From the NCBI RefSeq assembly GCF_014698505.1, contig NZ_JACJTD010000004.1, positions 1 through 64,000 of the forward strand: DNA of 64,000 nucleotides, given 5' to 3'. Below, piece by piece: positions 7,812 through 15,419 of the stretch (position 1 is the first letter of the stretch; the number at the start of each line of letters is the position of its first letter). Under the pieces are notes generated by a model. That model had not been told where the DNA came from. It searched no databases and saw nothing but the letters and a program-made list of their open reading frames with translations. The position numbers and the translations under genes were made by a program. Source of the stretch: Nostoc foliaceum FACHB-393 (GTDB taxonomy: Bacteria; Cyanobacteriota; Cyanobacteriia; Cyanobacteriales; Nostocaceae).

Positions 7812-8069
7812 TTATTTTCCAATACGCTCAAGTGCTTCTCGCAATACTCGCCGTAATGTATCTTCTAACGGTTCACGGCGCTGCTGAATGTACTCACGCA
7901 AGGCATCGTTAATCAAAGTTTGGTAATTTCCACCACCTGCTGCGTGAACTTGGTCACGAAACCATGCTAGTACTTCATCATCTAGGCGAATTGTAATTCG
8001 AGTTTTGCCTGTTGGTGTTGATTCAATCGCTCCCCGCTTGCCCTGGCTAAAATCATACTCAGTTTCCAT
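7812..8069 (-). CDS. BrnA-like / CopG antitoxin without adjacent BrnT
   Basis: An 85-residue protein with a short N-terminal region and the ribbon-helix-helix core TRITIRLDDEVLAWFRDQVH followed by GGNYQTLINDALREYI, the signature shared by BrnA and related CopG-type antitoxins. It starts at an ATG 11 bases after the DUF5615 toxin's end, in the same minus-strand operon. No brnT lies next to it. The adjoining toxin is of the DUF5615 type and already has its own DUF433 partner. It may be an orphan antitoxin or a third component of the operon. Confidence 0.75.
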   Translation of the reverse strand: METEYDFSQGKRGAIESTPTGKTRITIRLDDEVLAWFRDQVHAAGGGNYQTLINDALREYIQQRREPLEDTLRRVLREALERIGK

Positions 8070-8080
8070 AATTTCCAAAT

Positions 8081-8413
8081 CTAATACAGTGTCAAAACTC
8101 CCAAATCTGGATTTTTGTCAAAAGCTTGGATATCCTCTAAATGCGATCGCAAAATCTCTTCAATCTGTCTGGTTGAACAATTGCCATAACGAATCCAAAT
8201 CACTTTCGGAGGAAATCCTCGTAAAATGCTCAACTCATTAAAATCAGCATCTCTCGTGACAACAGTAAATCCACTTTGTCGGGCATATTCCCAAACAGTT
8301 AGATCATCTGCTTGATCTAAACCTATAAGAAAAAGATGCTGAGAGTTTGGGTACATATCAGCCAGTCGATCAACTAATCGAGGTGATAAGTTATGGTCAA
8401 ACAATAACTTCAT
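8081..8413 (-). CDS. DUF5615 PIN-like toxin
   Basis: A 110-residue DUF5615 (Mut7-C/PIN-like) protein. The first acidic site is in MKLLFDHNLSPRLV, the second in DLTVWEYARQSGFTVVTRDADF, and the GFPPKVIWIRYGNCST strand is typical. Members are predicted metal-dependent RNases forming type II toxin-antitoxin modules with DUF433 proteins. Its ATG overlaps the stop of the DUF433 gene by four bases. Unlike the copy at 4356 this toxin is full length and all acidic motifs are present, so it is likely active. Confidence 0.9.
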   Translation of the reverse strand: MKLLFDHNLSPRLVDRLADMYPNSQHLFLIGLDQADDLTVWEYARQSGFTVVTRDADFNELSILRGFPPKVIWIRYGNCSTRQIEEILRSHLEDIQAFDKNPDLGVLTLY

Positions 8414-8634
8414 GCTTGCATTGTCAGCATTTGCCGTTCTCGATCAGCTGCATAGCTTAGGCAAGCCAAAATATCCTCTTGTGTCAAATAAGGAAAGTCA
8501 TCAAGCACTTCCTCGTAGGTCATCCCAGAAGCAAGATATGATAAAACATCGTATACAGTAATTCGCATTCCTCGAATACAAGGCTTACCACCTCGTTTTC
8601 CTGGTTCGATTGTAATAATGTTTTGATACTGCAC
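8410..8634 (-). CDS. DUF433 antitoxin of the intact pair
   Basis: A 74-residue DUF433 protein with GKRGGKPCIRGMRITVYDVL and YEEVLDDFPYLTQEDILACL. The start is a GTG at 8634 (VQYQNIITIEPG). The stop overlaps the DUF5615 start (ATGA), giving an intact toxin-antitoxin operon. It resembles the orphan DUF433 at 4126 but is clearly a different lineage, so the two did not arise by recent duplication. Confidence 0.9.
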   Translation of the reverse strand: MQYQNIITIEPGKRGGKPCIRGMRITVYDVLSYLASGMTYEEVLDDFPYLTQEDILACLSYAADRERQMLTMQA

Positions 8635-8647
8635 AGCTATTCAACCC

Positions 8648-8926
8648 TCAAAAGTCTTCATCATCGACAAAAAATTCGGCATCGTCTTCCAATCGAGAAT
8701 TACCTTGCCCAAAACCAGCAAGTCCCCACAGAGGTTGCAGCAGTGCCATGCCAATTAACCCTATACCGGCACTAAAAGCTAGCACTAAACCCATTGGTAT
8801 CTGAATCGTTTGGAATGTTAAGAATTTTAACGATACGGGTGTGGCATTTTGGACTGAAATAATTGCGATCGCTATCACCCAAACCGCTACAACTAGAGAT
8901 GTCAAAAAAGGAGCGAGAGTTTTCAT
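8648..8926 (-). CDS. LapA (DUF1049) domain membrane protein
   Basis: A 92-residue protein with two membrane helices (about 5-25 and 42-66) separated by SVQNATPVSLKFLTFQTIQIP, the LapA/DUF1049 signature, and an acidic cytoplasmic tail (DDAEFFVDDEDF). In other bacteria LapA proteins take part in envelope (lipopolysaccharide) assembly. The cyanobacterial single-domain forms are uncharacterised. It starts at the ATG at 8926. It is separated from the phosphohexomutase by a tandem-repeat tract. Confidence 0.8.
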   Translation of the reverse strand: MKTLAPFLTSLVVAVWVIAIAIISVQNATPVSLKFLTFQTIQIPMGLVLAFSAGIGLIGMALLQPLWGLAGFGQGNSRLEDDAEFFVDDEDF

Positions 8927-8955
8927 ACTTTGATCGAAGTGAGGAGAGACGCGAT

Positions 8956-9070
8956 TGAGAAGTTAGGAGTTATTAATTTAGAACTCATAACTGTTTAAAA
9001 GGAGTTAAGAGTTAAGAATTGTTAATTTACAACTCTTAACTCCTAACTCCTAACTCTTAATTCTTGATTC
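8956..9070. repeat. Degenerate heptamer tandem repeat, partly inverted
   Basis: Runs of GAGTTAG/GAGTTAA heptamers on one side (AGTTAGGAGTT) and their complements (AACTCTTAACTCCTAACTCC) on the other can fold into a hairpin between the LapA gene and the phosphohexomutase. They belong to the short tandemly repeated repetitive (STRR) class of heterocystous cyanobacteria. Confidence 0.8.
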
Positions 9071-10486
9071 TTATGCCTCTAGTTTAGCAATGGCACTCTC
9101 TAACTCTTGGGCGATTTTGGTGAGTTTTTCGGGAGTGTTGGTTTCTAGGTAGACGCGCACCAGTGGTTCTGTGCCGGAAGGACGCAGTAAAATCCAGCTA
9201 CCTTCTTCTAAATAGAGCTTAATGCCGTCTTTACGCCCCACTTCCTTGACTTTAATTCCTGCTACCTCTGTAGGTGGATTTTTAGTAAAGGAGTCAATGA
9301 CGGCGGTTTTATGCGCCTCTGTGAGGTGTAAGTCTAGGCGGTTGTTGTAAAGTGGGCCATCGGCTTCGGCGATCGCTTCTTTGACAAGTTGACTTAACGG
9401 TTTGCCTTCATAAGCGATCGCTTCTGCCACCAGCATATCGGCTAAAACCCCGTCTTTTTCGGGAATATGTCCGATAATACTCAATCCGCCTGATTCTTCT
9501 CCACCAATTAATACATCAGTTTCGCGCATTTTTTCGCCGATGTATTTAAAACCAACTGCTGTTTCGTAAATTTGCAGCCCATTTTTGGCAGCAAAATTAT
9601 CCAGCAGATGGGTTGTAGCCACAGTGCGGACGATAGCGCCTGTTTTACCTTTATTTTTGATTAAATGACGTGCTAGAACTAACAGCACAGTATTCGGAGT
9701 TAGGACATTTCCTTGTTCATCGACGATGCCAAAGCGATCGCTATCTCCATCCGTTGCCAAGCCCAAATCAGCTTGATCGCGAACTACTGCTTCCACTAAC
9801 TCAACTAATTGTTCTCCTTTGGGTTCTGGCATCCCACCCCCAAATAAAACATCCCTCCAATCGTGGAAACTTTCTAACTGAACGCCACTATGTTGCAAAA
9901 CTTCATCTAAATATCCGCGAGAGGTAGAATACAAAGCATCGTACTTTACCTTTAAATTAGCGCTTTTGATTTTTTCTACATCAAGTAGGGTGTAGATAAA
10001 TTGCAGATAATCAGGTTTTGGGTCGAAAATTGAAATTGAACCTGATGGGTTGCTTCCAGGCAACTCATCCGATGCACTTTCTATATTTGCCACAATAGTA
10101 TCAGTAATCTCTGGAGTGGCAGGCCCAGCATAATCGGGTATATATTTAATTCCACAGTAGGGTGCTGGATTATGACTAGCAGTAAACATTAACGCCCCAG
10201 CGGAATTTAAGTGACGGGCGTTGTAGGCAATTACTGGTGTGGGGCAATCCCGATCAGTAACTTTCACAGTCCAACCCAAGTCTGCCAGTACTTGGGCCGC
10301 TGTTTGGGCAAACTGGTCAGCTAAAAAGCGAGTATCGTAGGCAATAAGTACTGGTCTGTCTTTTGTGTAGGCTGTTTCTAAGTAAGTGGCTATTGCTCTT
10401 GTTACTTTCCGCACATTGGGGAAAGTAAAGTCATCGGCAATAATCCCTCGCCATCCATCGGTACCAAATTTTATCTTGCTGGACAT
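9071..10486 (-). CDS. Phosphoglucomutase/phosphomannomutase family protein
   Basis: An alpha-D-phosphohexomutase interconverting hexose 1- and 6-phosphates through a phosphoserine. All four family motifs are present: the catalytic serine loop TASHNPAPYCGIKY, the metal loop DGDSDRFG, the sugar-binding GGEESGG and the phosphate-binding RPSGTEPLVRVY. The length of about 470 residues is normal. The family opening KIKFGTDGWRG follows directly after the ATG at 10486, which has a GGGAG about 10 bases upstream. The frame itself is open to a TTG at 10525. Whether it is mainly a phosphoglucomutase or phosphomannomutase cannot be told from motifs. Confidence 0.92.
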   Translation of the reverse strand: MSSKIKFGTDGWRGIIADDFTFPNVRKVTRAIATYLETAYTKDRPVLIAYDTRFLADQFAQTAAQVLADLGWTVKVTDRDCPTPVIAYNARHLNSAGALMFTASHNPAPYCGIKYIPDYAGPATPEITDTIVANIESASDELPGSNPSGSISIFDPKPDYLQFIYTLLDVEKIKSANLKVKYDALYSTSRGYLDEVLQHSGVQLESFHDWRDVLFGGGMPEPKGEQLVELVEAVVRDQADLGLATDGDSDRFGIVDEQGNVLTPNTVLLVLARHLIKNKGKTGAIVRTVATTHLLDNFAAKNGLQIYETAVGFKYIGEKMRETDVLIGGEESGGLSIIGHIPEKDGVLADMLVAEAIAYEGKPLSQLVKEAIAEADGPLYNNRLDLHLTEAHKTAVIDSFTKNPPTEVAGIKVKEVGRKDGIKLYLEEGSWILLRPSGTEPLVRVYLETNTPEKLTKIAQELESAIAKLEA

Positions 10487-10632
10487 TTTTGCCACTTGCT
10501 CCCGTACATTATCAGTACTATTCAAGCTTCCCGCAAAGCGTGTGTAGCAGCAAGTATCCCCCGAAGTTCTTTTCTAAGGAAGCCTTAGCTTAAACTTCTG
10601 CCCACCGTATTTTCTCTCACTGTTTCTGAGCA

Positions 10633-11487
10633 ATGTCAACCCCCGATCGACCTTTTGCCAGTTATCACCTTTGGTCTCTAGTTGCCCCAGCGACCGGGCA
10701 AGAACGCTGGCATTGCCAGATGAGACGGGGGTTTATCAAAGCGCGGCAACACGAACCACAAGTCAAAGCGCTGTTAACGCAAGCCACCGCACCCCAGCGG
10801 ATTGGGATACTCGCCCAAAAAGGCGTTTATGAGTTTCATCATCACAGGCATCTGTTGAAGCAAGCAGATGGTGTAGAAAGAGTTGCACAGCTACTGAAAT
10901 TAGCCAACTCAAGTGATCAAGTCCAGCAACGCGTGCTGCAAATTTTGAAAAAATATCACGATGCACCGTTACTTTTGGATAAAGATATTATTCAATTAAC
11001 TCCAGGTGATGAAGGCTTTCCCAAACCGATAGTAGTTGAACAAGAAGATTATTGCTTTCGCTTATATGCGGCTATGGACTGCGTTTTCATTGAATCTGAT
11101 AGCACTTTACATATTTTAGATTTCAAAACTGGTAAGTCGGCTTTTGATCGACGACAGGCATTAGTTTATTTGGTAGCTGCTCGTTATCTTTACCCTGGAC
11201 GGGAAGCTGTCGCATCATTTTATAATTTAGAAATATGTAAAAAGTCTGAGTTAATTAGCATCAATAGTAGTGAATTAGAATCCTTAAAATTTGAGTTAGC
11301 GAACATTGCTCACAAGCACCAACACGACTTGCAAAAATATCAGGAGCACAGTAGTAATTTCAGTAAAATTTTCCCTCCTAATCCTGGATCTCACTGCCGA
11401 TTTTGCCCATTTAACTCAATTTGTGACTTTGCTGATTTTAAGCAGCATCAATCATATCCACTGCCCAGTTTAAGAGTTAATAGCTAA
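10633..11487 (+). CDS. RecB/Cas4-like PD-(D/E)XK nuclease with iron-sulfur staple
   Basis: A 284-residue RecB-family nuclease. The catalytic strand LHILDFKTGKS carries the D-x-K pair (Asp163, Lys165), followed by the QxxxY-like helix RRQALVYLVAARYLYPG. Cys28 and the C-terminal cluster Cys255-x2-Cys258-x5-Cys264 (HCRFCPFNSIC) match the 4Fe-4S staple of AddB and Cas4 nucleases. The family is conserved in cyanobacteria. No cas genes or repeats are nearby, so a general DNA-repair role is likelier than CRISPR adaptation. It is divergently arranged to the phosphohexomutase, with a promoter region of about 150 bases. Confidence 0.85.
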   Translation: MSTPDRPFASYHLWSLVAPATGQERWHCQMRRGFIKARQHEPQVKALLTQATAPQRIGILAQKGVYEFHHHRHLLKQADGVERVAQLLKLANSSDQVQQRVLQILKKYHDAPLLLDKDIIQLTPGDEGFPKPIVVEQEDYCFRLYAAMDCVFIESDSTLHILDFKTGKSAFDRRQALVYLVAARYLYPGREAVASFYNLEICKKSELISINSSELESLKFELANIAHKHQHDLQKYQEHSSNFSKIFPPNPGSHCRFCPFNSICDFADFKQHQSYPLPSLRVNS

Positions 11488-11640
11488 TTGGTTTACCTCT
11501 TTATCTTGGCTCAATATTCAAAAATAGCTGCAAAATTCTCGTACTTTTACTGACCTCACTCTTCACTCCTATCAGACAACCTAGATGTAAAATACACCGA
11601 TTTTTATTTTTTATCTTTGGGTTGTGAGGAGTCAATACTA

Positions 11641-12426
11641 GTGCGATTAGCCATAAATAAATCTGTATTTAGATTAGTAGGAATTTGGACATTTCTTTTA
11701 CTTCTAATATTTAAGGGTATTTTACCTCAACCTATTTACGCATTGCTGTCGTCTCTAGATACTTGTGCTGTTCAACCGGAATGTGCCGCTGCTATAGGCT
11801 CGGAATTAGCTCCTACTGCGGAGGCTACCGGAACGACATTAATTAGCACAACTATAGCTACAGGAGCTACTACTTCTTCTGTGCAAACTGTTGCTGTAAC
11901 TACAGTTGTTGGAGATATGCGCGTATCTGGACTGGTTGGTGATTATATTTGGAATAAAGCTAAAAATGAGCAGGCTAAAAATAAAGCTGATGAGAGATAT
12001 TGTTCTTTTTTTCCACTTAATTTGGTTTGTGGCCCACAAGGTCAATCTTCAGTTCTTTATAATTACAAATTTCACCAAACAGTACATTATAGGAGGTCTG
12101 GTTTTCCCGACAAATTTGTAACTCATCATTATCGAAGTTGGCGACCTGTACTAGGGGCAATTAGAAGTTTAGCTCAACCTCCAGGTATTGAATTTGGTGG
12201 TGGTTATCCTCCATCTGGTGATTATGTAACGTGGATTCGTTTAAATGATGGAAATGGCAATAATCAAGATCGTGGAGTCGTTTATGAATACTCAACTGGC
12301 GACACGATGACATGGGATGATTATGCAAATTATTCTAACAATAATGTTGAGGGAGAATGGATTAGTGATGTGGTTCGTGCTGATACACTGCCAGATAATT
12401 TATCCCCTCGTGATAGGAAAGATTGA
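11641..12426 (+). CDS. Exported protein of unknown function, 261 aa
   Basis: Not a recognised family. The GTG at 11641 is preferred because GAGGAG lies about 10 bases upstream; the frame is open to 11617. Residues 1-35 are a signal-peptide-like helix (FRLVGIWTFLLLLIF, then a PQPIYA cleavage site). A low-complexity Thr/Ala region (about 55-90) resembles a flexible linker. The remaining 150 residues form a hydrophilic Tyr/Trp-rich domain (HHYRSWRPVLGA, YVTWIRLNDGNGNN, TMTWDDYANYSNNN). Base composition is AT-rich against its neighbours. The following gene encodes a two-copy soluble domain, an arrangement seen in effector/immunity pairs. This role is inference. Confidence 0.65.
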   Translation: MRLAINKSVFRLVGIWTFLLLLIFKGILPQPIYALLSSLDTCAVQPECAAAIGSELAPTAEATGTTLISTTIATGATTSSVQTVAVTTVVGDMRVSGLVGDYIWNKAKNEQAKNKADERYCSFFPLNLVCGPQGQSSVLYNYKFHQTVHYRRSGFPDKFVTHHYRSWRPVLGAIRSLAQPPGIEFGGGYPPSGDYVTWIRLNDGNGNNQDRGVVYEYSTGDTMTWDDYANYSNNNVEGEWISDVVRADTLPDNLSPRDRKD

Positions 12427-12490
12427 CTTCAATAAAAGCACGATGTGGCTGTTAAATTAATAAATCTTCATCAAATTAGAGGTTGCTGGC

Positions 12491-13186
12491 ATGAAAGAGC
12501 TTTTTATACTTCTCCAAAAGATTAAAGAAAATCCAGTTATCTACATAGACAAGCCATCAATTACTTGTCTTCGTTCATTCTTAACTGGGTACATAGATAG
12601 TCTAATTACACTCGGATTTACTGACATAAACTCTTGTGGAATGGAAGGGTTTCAAGAGTGGGTACAAGAAAGAGCAAAAACTAATGTGAGTCGGTCTTGG
12701 GCTGGGATAATTCTCTCTTGCTCTGGAAGTGAACGAGCTGCTTTTAATAGGTTCTTTGAAGAATTTGAGCAATTCTTAAAGCAGAAAGATGATTCAAAAA
12801 TTCAAAAAAGTGAAGTCATTTCAAGGCTTAGTGAGAATATGAGTTTTCCTCAGTTTGATATTTACAACGAGATTCTAAGTAATATAAAGAAAAGACCAGG
12901 AATGTATTTAGGGACTAATTCAATCACTAGACTAGATATGCTTTTGCGAGGATATAGTCTGGCTCGAAAAGAAGTTGGCGTATCTCCAACAGAGCCAGAA
13001 AGTGAATTTGAAGGTTTTCAATCATGGATTGAAGAAAAATATGGCATTAACTCAGGTCAGTCATGGTCTAAAATAATTCTTTTCTATTCTGTAGACGAGC
13101 CTGAGGCACTACAGAAATTTTTTGAATTGTTTGAAGAATACTTGAATAGAAATAAGAGTTTAGAAGTAGACGCAAATTGTGGTTAA
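12491..13186 (+). CDS. Protein with a tandemly duplicated domain, possible immunity protein
   Basis: A 231-residue soluble acidic protein made of two related halves. Half one (about 1-97) has LLQKIKENPVIYIDKPSITC, FLTGYIDSL, EGFQEWVQERA, SWAGIIL and FFEEFEQFL. Half two (about 118-227) has ILSNIKKRPGMYLGTNSITR, LLRGYSLA, EGFQSWIEEKYG, SWSKIILFYS and FFELFEEYL. The IxKRPGMYLG...GY...GFxxWI...SWxxII pattern is a small domain I have seen in proteins encoded beside toxins, but I cannot name the family with confidence. It lies 64 bases after the exported protein on the same strand and is similarly AT-rich, so co-transfer is plausible. Confidence 0.7.
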   Translation: MKELFILLQKIKENPVIYIDKPSITCLRSFLTGYIDSLITLGFTDINSCGMEGFQEWVQERAKTNVSRSWAGIILSCSGSERAAFNRFFEEFEQFLKQKDDSKIQKSEVISRLSENMSFPQFDIYNEILSNIKKRPGMYLGTNSITRLDMLLRGYSLARKEVGVSPTEPESEFEGFQSWIEEKYGINSGQSWSKIILFYSVDEPEALQKFFELFEEYLNRNKSLEVDANCG

Positions 13187-13198
13187 GCAGAGACTATT

Positions 13199-13230
13199 AA
13201 GGTGCGTTAGCCTACGGCATAACACACCTT
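13199..13230. repeat. Small palindromic repeat (AAGGTGCGTTA hairpin)
   Basis: AAGGTGCGTTA at 13199-13209 and TAACACACCTT at 13220-13230 pair with one mismatch. It is a common Nostoc intergenic palindrome and could terminate the convergent transcripts on either side. Confidence 0.6.
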
Positions 13231-13273
13231 ACTCGCTTTCTCAGCACCTTTCCAGGATGCTCAATGCCCTAAT

Positions 13274-14950
13274 TCAAAAGTCCGGTAATTCTTTAAGAAT
13301 TGTGAAGCGAATATGATTAATCGCCAAATCACCAATGGGGATATCTTCTTTGGTTAGCCGCGCACCTTGACTTGTCACAGTTTCAAAAGTGATACCTTTG
13401 CCAATTTCAATGTGATACCAGCATAAGCCCATAAAAAAGCGCGTCGGATAAGGCCCCCCTTGACCCACATCGTCAGGATTTGATTCCATTGGCAACCAGC
13501 CAAAATTCGGTACGTAAAACTCCAGCCAAACATGATTAAAGTCCGGTTGTAGCGGTACTCCTAATAAGTCACTATGGGGAGGACATTTGTACCTACCTAC
13601 AGTCCGACAAGGGATGTCATTTAAACGGCATAACGCAAGTAAAACACCGACATATTCGCCACAGGAACCAACACCTCGCTCTAAAACTATATCTGGCGTG
13701 TCAATGTAAGGTTTAATACCGTAGGATAACTCATCATAGACGTAGTTGCGGATGCTATACATTTTCCGCAGCACATTGGTTTCAGAACCAATGGCTTCTC
13801 TAGCAGCACGGCGAACAATGGGAGTGTCCATTGCTAAATCATCGTCATCCACTAGGTAGCGTGTTTGTAATTCGGGGGACAGTTCAGGTATATCTTCTAC
13901 ATCTCTTGGTGTGATGCGATACTTAATGCCTCGAACTTCCAAAAGTGCTTTCCAGCCAAATATATGCCGTTCACCTGGGGTAAGAGAATCAAATTTAAAG
14001 ACTGCTACACGTTGCCCCTCTATCACTTCTTCGGTAAAGGGTATACCAATGGGTTCAACGTGTTTTACCTTTTGACGTTCGGTTTCCGATGGTAAGGCGA
14101 TGCGCCATTCTACCTCAGGTAAATAAACCTCGTCTAAGGGTGCAATTTCCTCAGCATAGGACATTTCAATGAGATAACCGTTAGAGAGGGCGTAGCGCTT
14201 ATCTGGTTGGTAATGATAATACAGGGGATGAATAAAAGTGCGATCGCGGAATGTTAGTTCATGACTCGGATCAGCATTTGGGTTGTCCCGAATATAAGGC
14301 TCCTCTGTGGCATAGGCGACGTAAATACTTTCTTTACCTGTTTCGTCAGTTTTATGAATTGCTATGCCTGTAGGACATTCAAAAGGGGTCAGGACACTAA
14401 ATTGTAGTTCTCCTGTTGCTCTGTCCATCGCGTAAACTGATTGTTCGGTGCGATCGCAAATCCACAGCATTTCCTGAGTCACTGCCAAATTTTCTACCCC
14501 AACTCCAGGGGCATAAAATCTGGTAATCTCTTTTCGCGTTTCGCGGTCAAAAATCAGAATGTAGCCCAGCCTTTGACAACTGACATAAACTGTCGTTTCC
14601 CAAACAGCAACGCCATCAGCCGGATAAGGCAATGTCACAAAATGTTCCAGTCCCAAAGCATTGAGCTTGCACAAGTAAACACTATTTTCTCGGCTCACCC
14701 ACAGGGTATCTTCCCATACTGCGATACCAGTGACATCGGTAAATTCTTTAACTTGATGGGGATTGAGAATTTTGCTGTTGTCAGAGGTGGGATCAATCTC
14801 CAGTAGATGCCCTTTAATGCTGTCAATGGCAATCAGTCTATCTTTAATGAAAGTAATGCCACACAGGGTAGCAGCAGTCAGCGGTCGAATTGTTTTTTGC
14901 CCAAACATCTGGCTTGCGGTCGTGGGGAGTGCAAAACTCATATTAAGCAT
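13274..14950 (-). CDS. Transglutaminase-like protease domain protein with N-terminal beta-propeller-like region
   Basis: The C-terminal third holds a transglutaminase-like (papain-fold) core. The nucleophile is the Cys in RGVGSCGEYVGVLLALCR, the His is in DFNHVWLEFYVPNFGW and the Asp follows in ESNPDD. The N-terminal roughly 250 residues contain repeated four-strand units (GITFIKDRLIAIDS, GIAVWEDTLWVSR, GVAVWETTVYVSC, NLAVTQEMLWICD), consistent with a beta-propeller. The middle region is a beta-rich linker. Such proteins are thought to be peptidases or cross-linkers. Length is about 558 residues. The start is the ATG at 14950 or 14941 (MSFALPTT). There is no clear signal peptide. Confidence 0.8.
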   Translation of the reverse strand: MLNMSFALPTTASQMFGQKTIRPLTAATLCGITFIKDRLIAIDSIKGHLLEIDPTSDNSKILNPHQVKEFTDVTGIAVWEDTLWVSRENSVYLCKLNALGLEHFVTLPYPADGVAVWETTVYVSCQRLGYILIFDRETRKEITRFYAPGVGVENLAVTQEMLWICDRTEQSVYAMDRATGELQFSVLTPFECPTGIAIHKTDETGKESIYVAYATEEPYIRDNPNADPSHELTFRDRTFIHPLYYHYQPDKRYALSNGYLIEMSYAEEIAPLDEVYLPEVEWRIALPSETERQKVKHVEPIGIPFTEEVIEGQRVAVFKFDSLTPGERHIFGWKALLEVRGIKYRITPRDVEDIPELSPELQTRYLVDDDDLAMDTPIVRRAAREAIGSETNVLRKMYSIRNYVYDELSYGIKPYIDTPDIVLERGVGSCGEYVGVLLALCRLNDIPCRTVGRYKCPPHSDLLGVPLQPDFNHVWLEFYVPNFGWLPMESNPDDVGQGGPYPTRFFMGLCWYHIEIGKGITFETVTSQGARLTKEDIPIGDLAINHIRFTILKELPDF

Positions 14951-15419
14951 ATTTCTTGAATGGTTTAGCACGCCTGGACAATTCAAAATTAAAAACTCTG
15001 CTGGAAAAGTTTGCTAAATCAGGAAACCCTCCTGGCACGCCAGTTCGCTTGAAGGCGAAATACACAAATGGCTGGCTCAACTTTGGGCAAAATTCAAAAT
15101 TAAGAAATGCATTCGTGCCATGCATCCTGGCTATTGACTAGATGTAAATGAAAGCAATGGCAGCCTAAAATTAATTGTGGCATACGCTCTGCAACAAAGC
15201 TTCAAAGCTCTATTACTCACAATTATCGGTACAATATGTTCCAAAAAACTCTTTCGTGAGAAATAACACTATCTCAAAAAAGGATAAATTTACAAATGTT
15301 AAGAATTACATATACACTCATACAACTGGGCAATCGCCTTAATGTAACTTTAGAAGATGGAATTCCTGCCATCACTAAATTATGATCGAATTTTGTAACC
15401 ATTTGCTGTGACCTACACG
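14951..15419. other. Intergenic region before the P-type ATPase
   Basis: The region holds AATTCAAAATTAA-type degenerate repeats at both ends of 14977-15110. Short open frames on both strands there look random. I see no gene. It presumably contains the promoters of the two divergent genes. Confidence 0.5.

Noticed and set aside
10633..11487. Cas4 of a CRISPR system
   Set aside because: No CRISPR repeats or other cas genes anywhere in the window, so a stand-alone nuclease is the safer call.
14943..15141. Two complementary short frames between the transglutaminase and the ATPase
   Set aside because: They overlap each other on opposite strands in repeat-derived DNA and have no ribosome sites.
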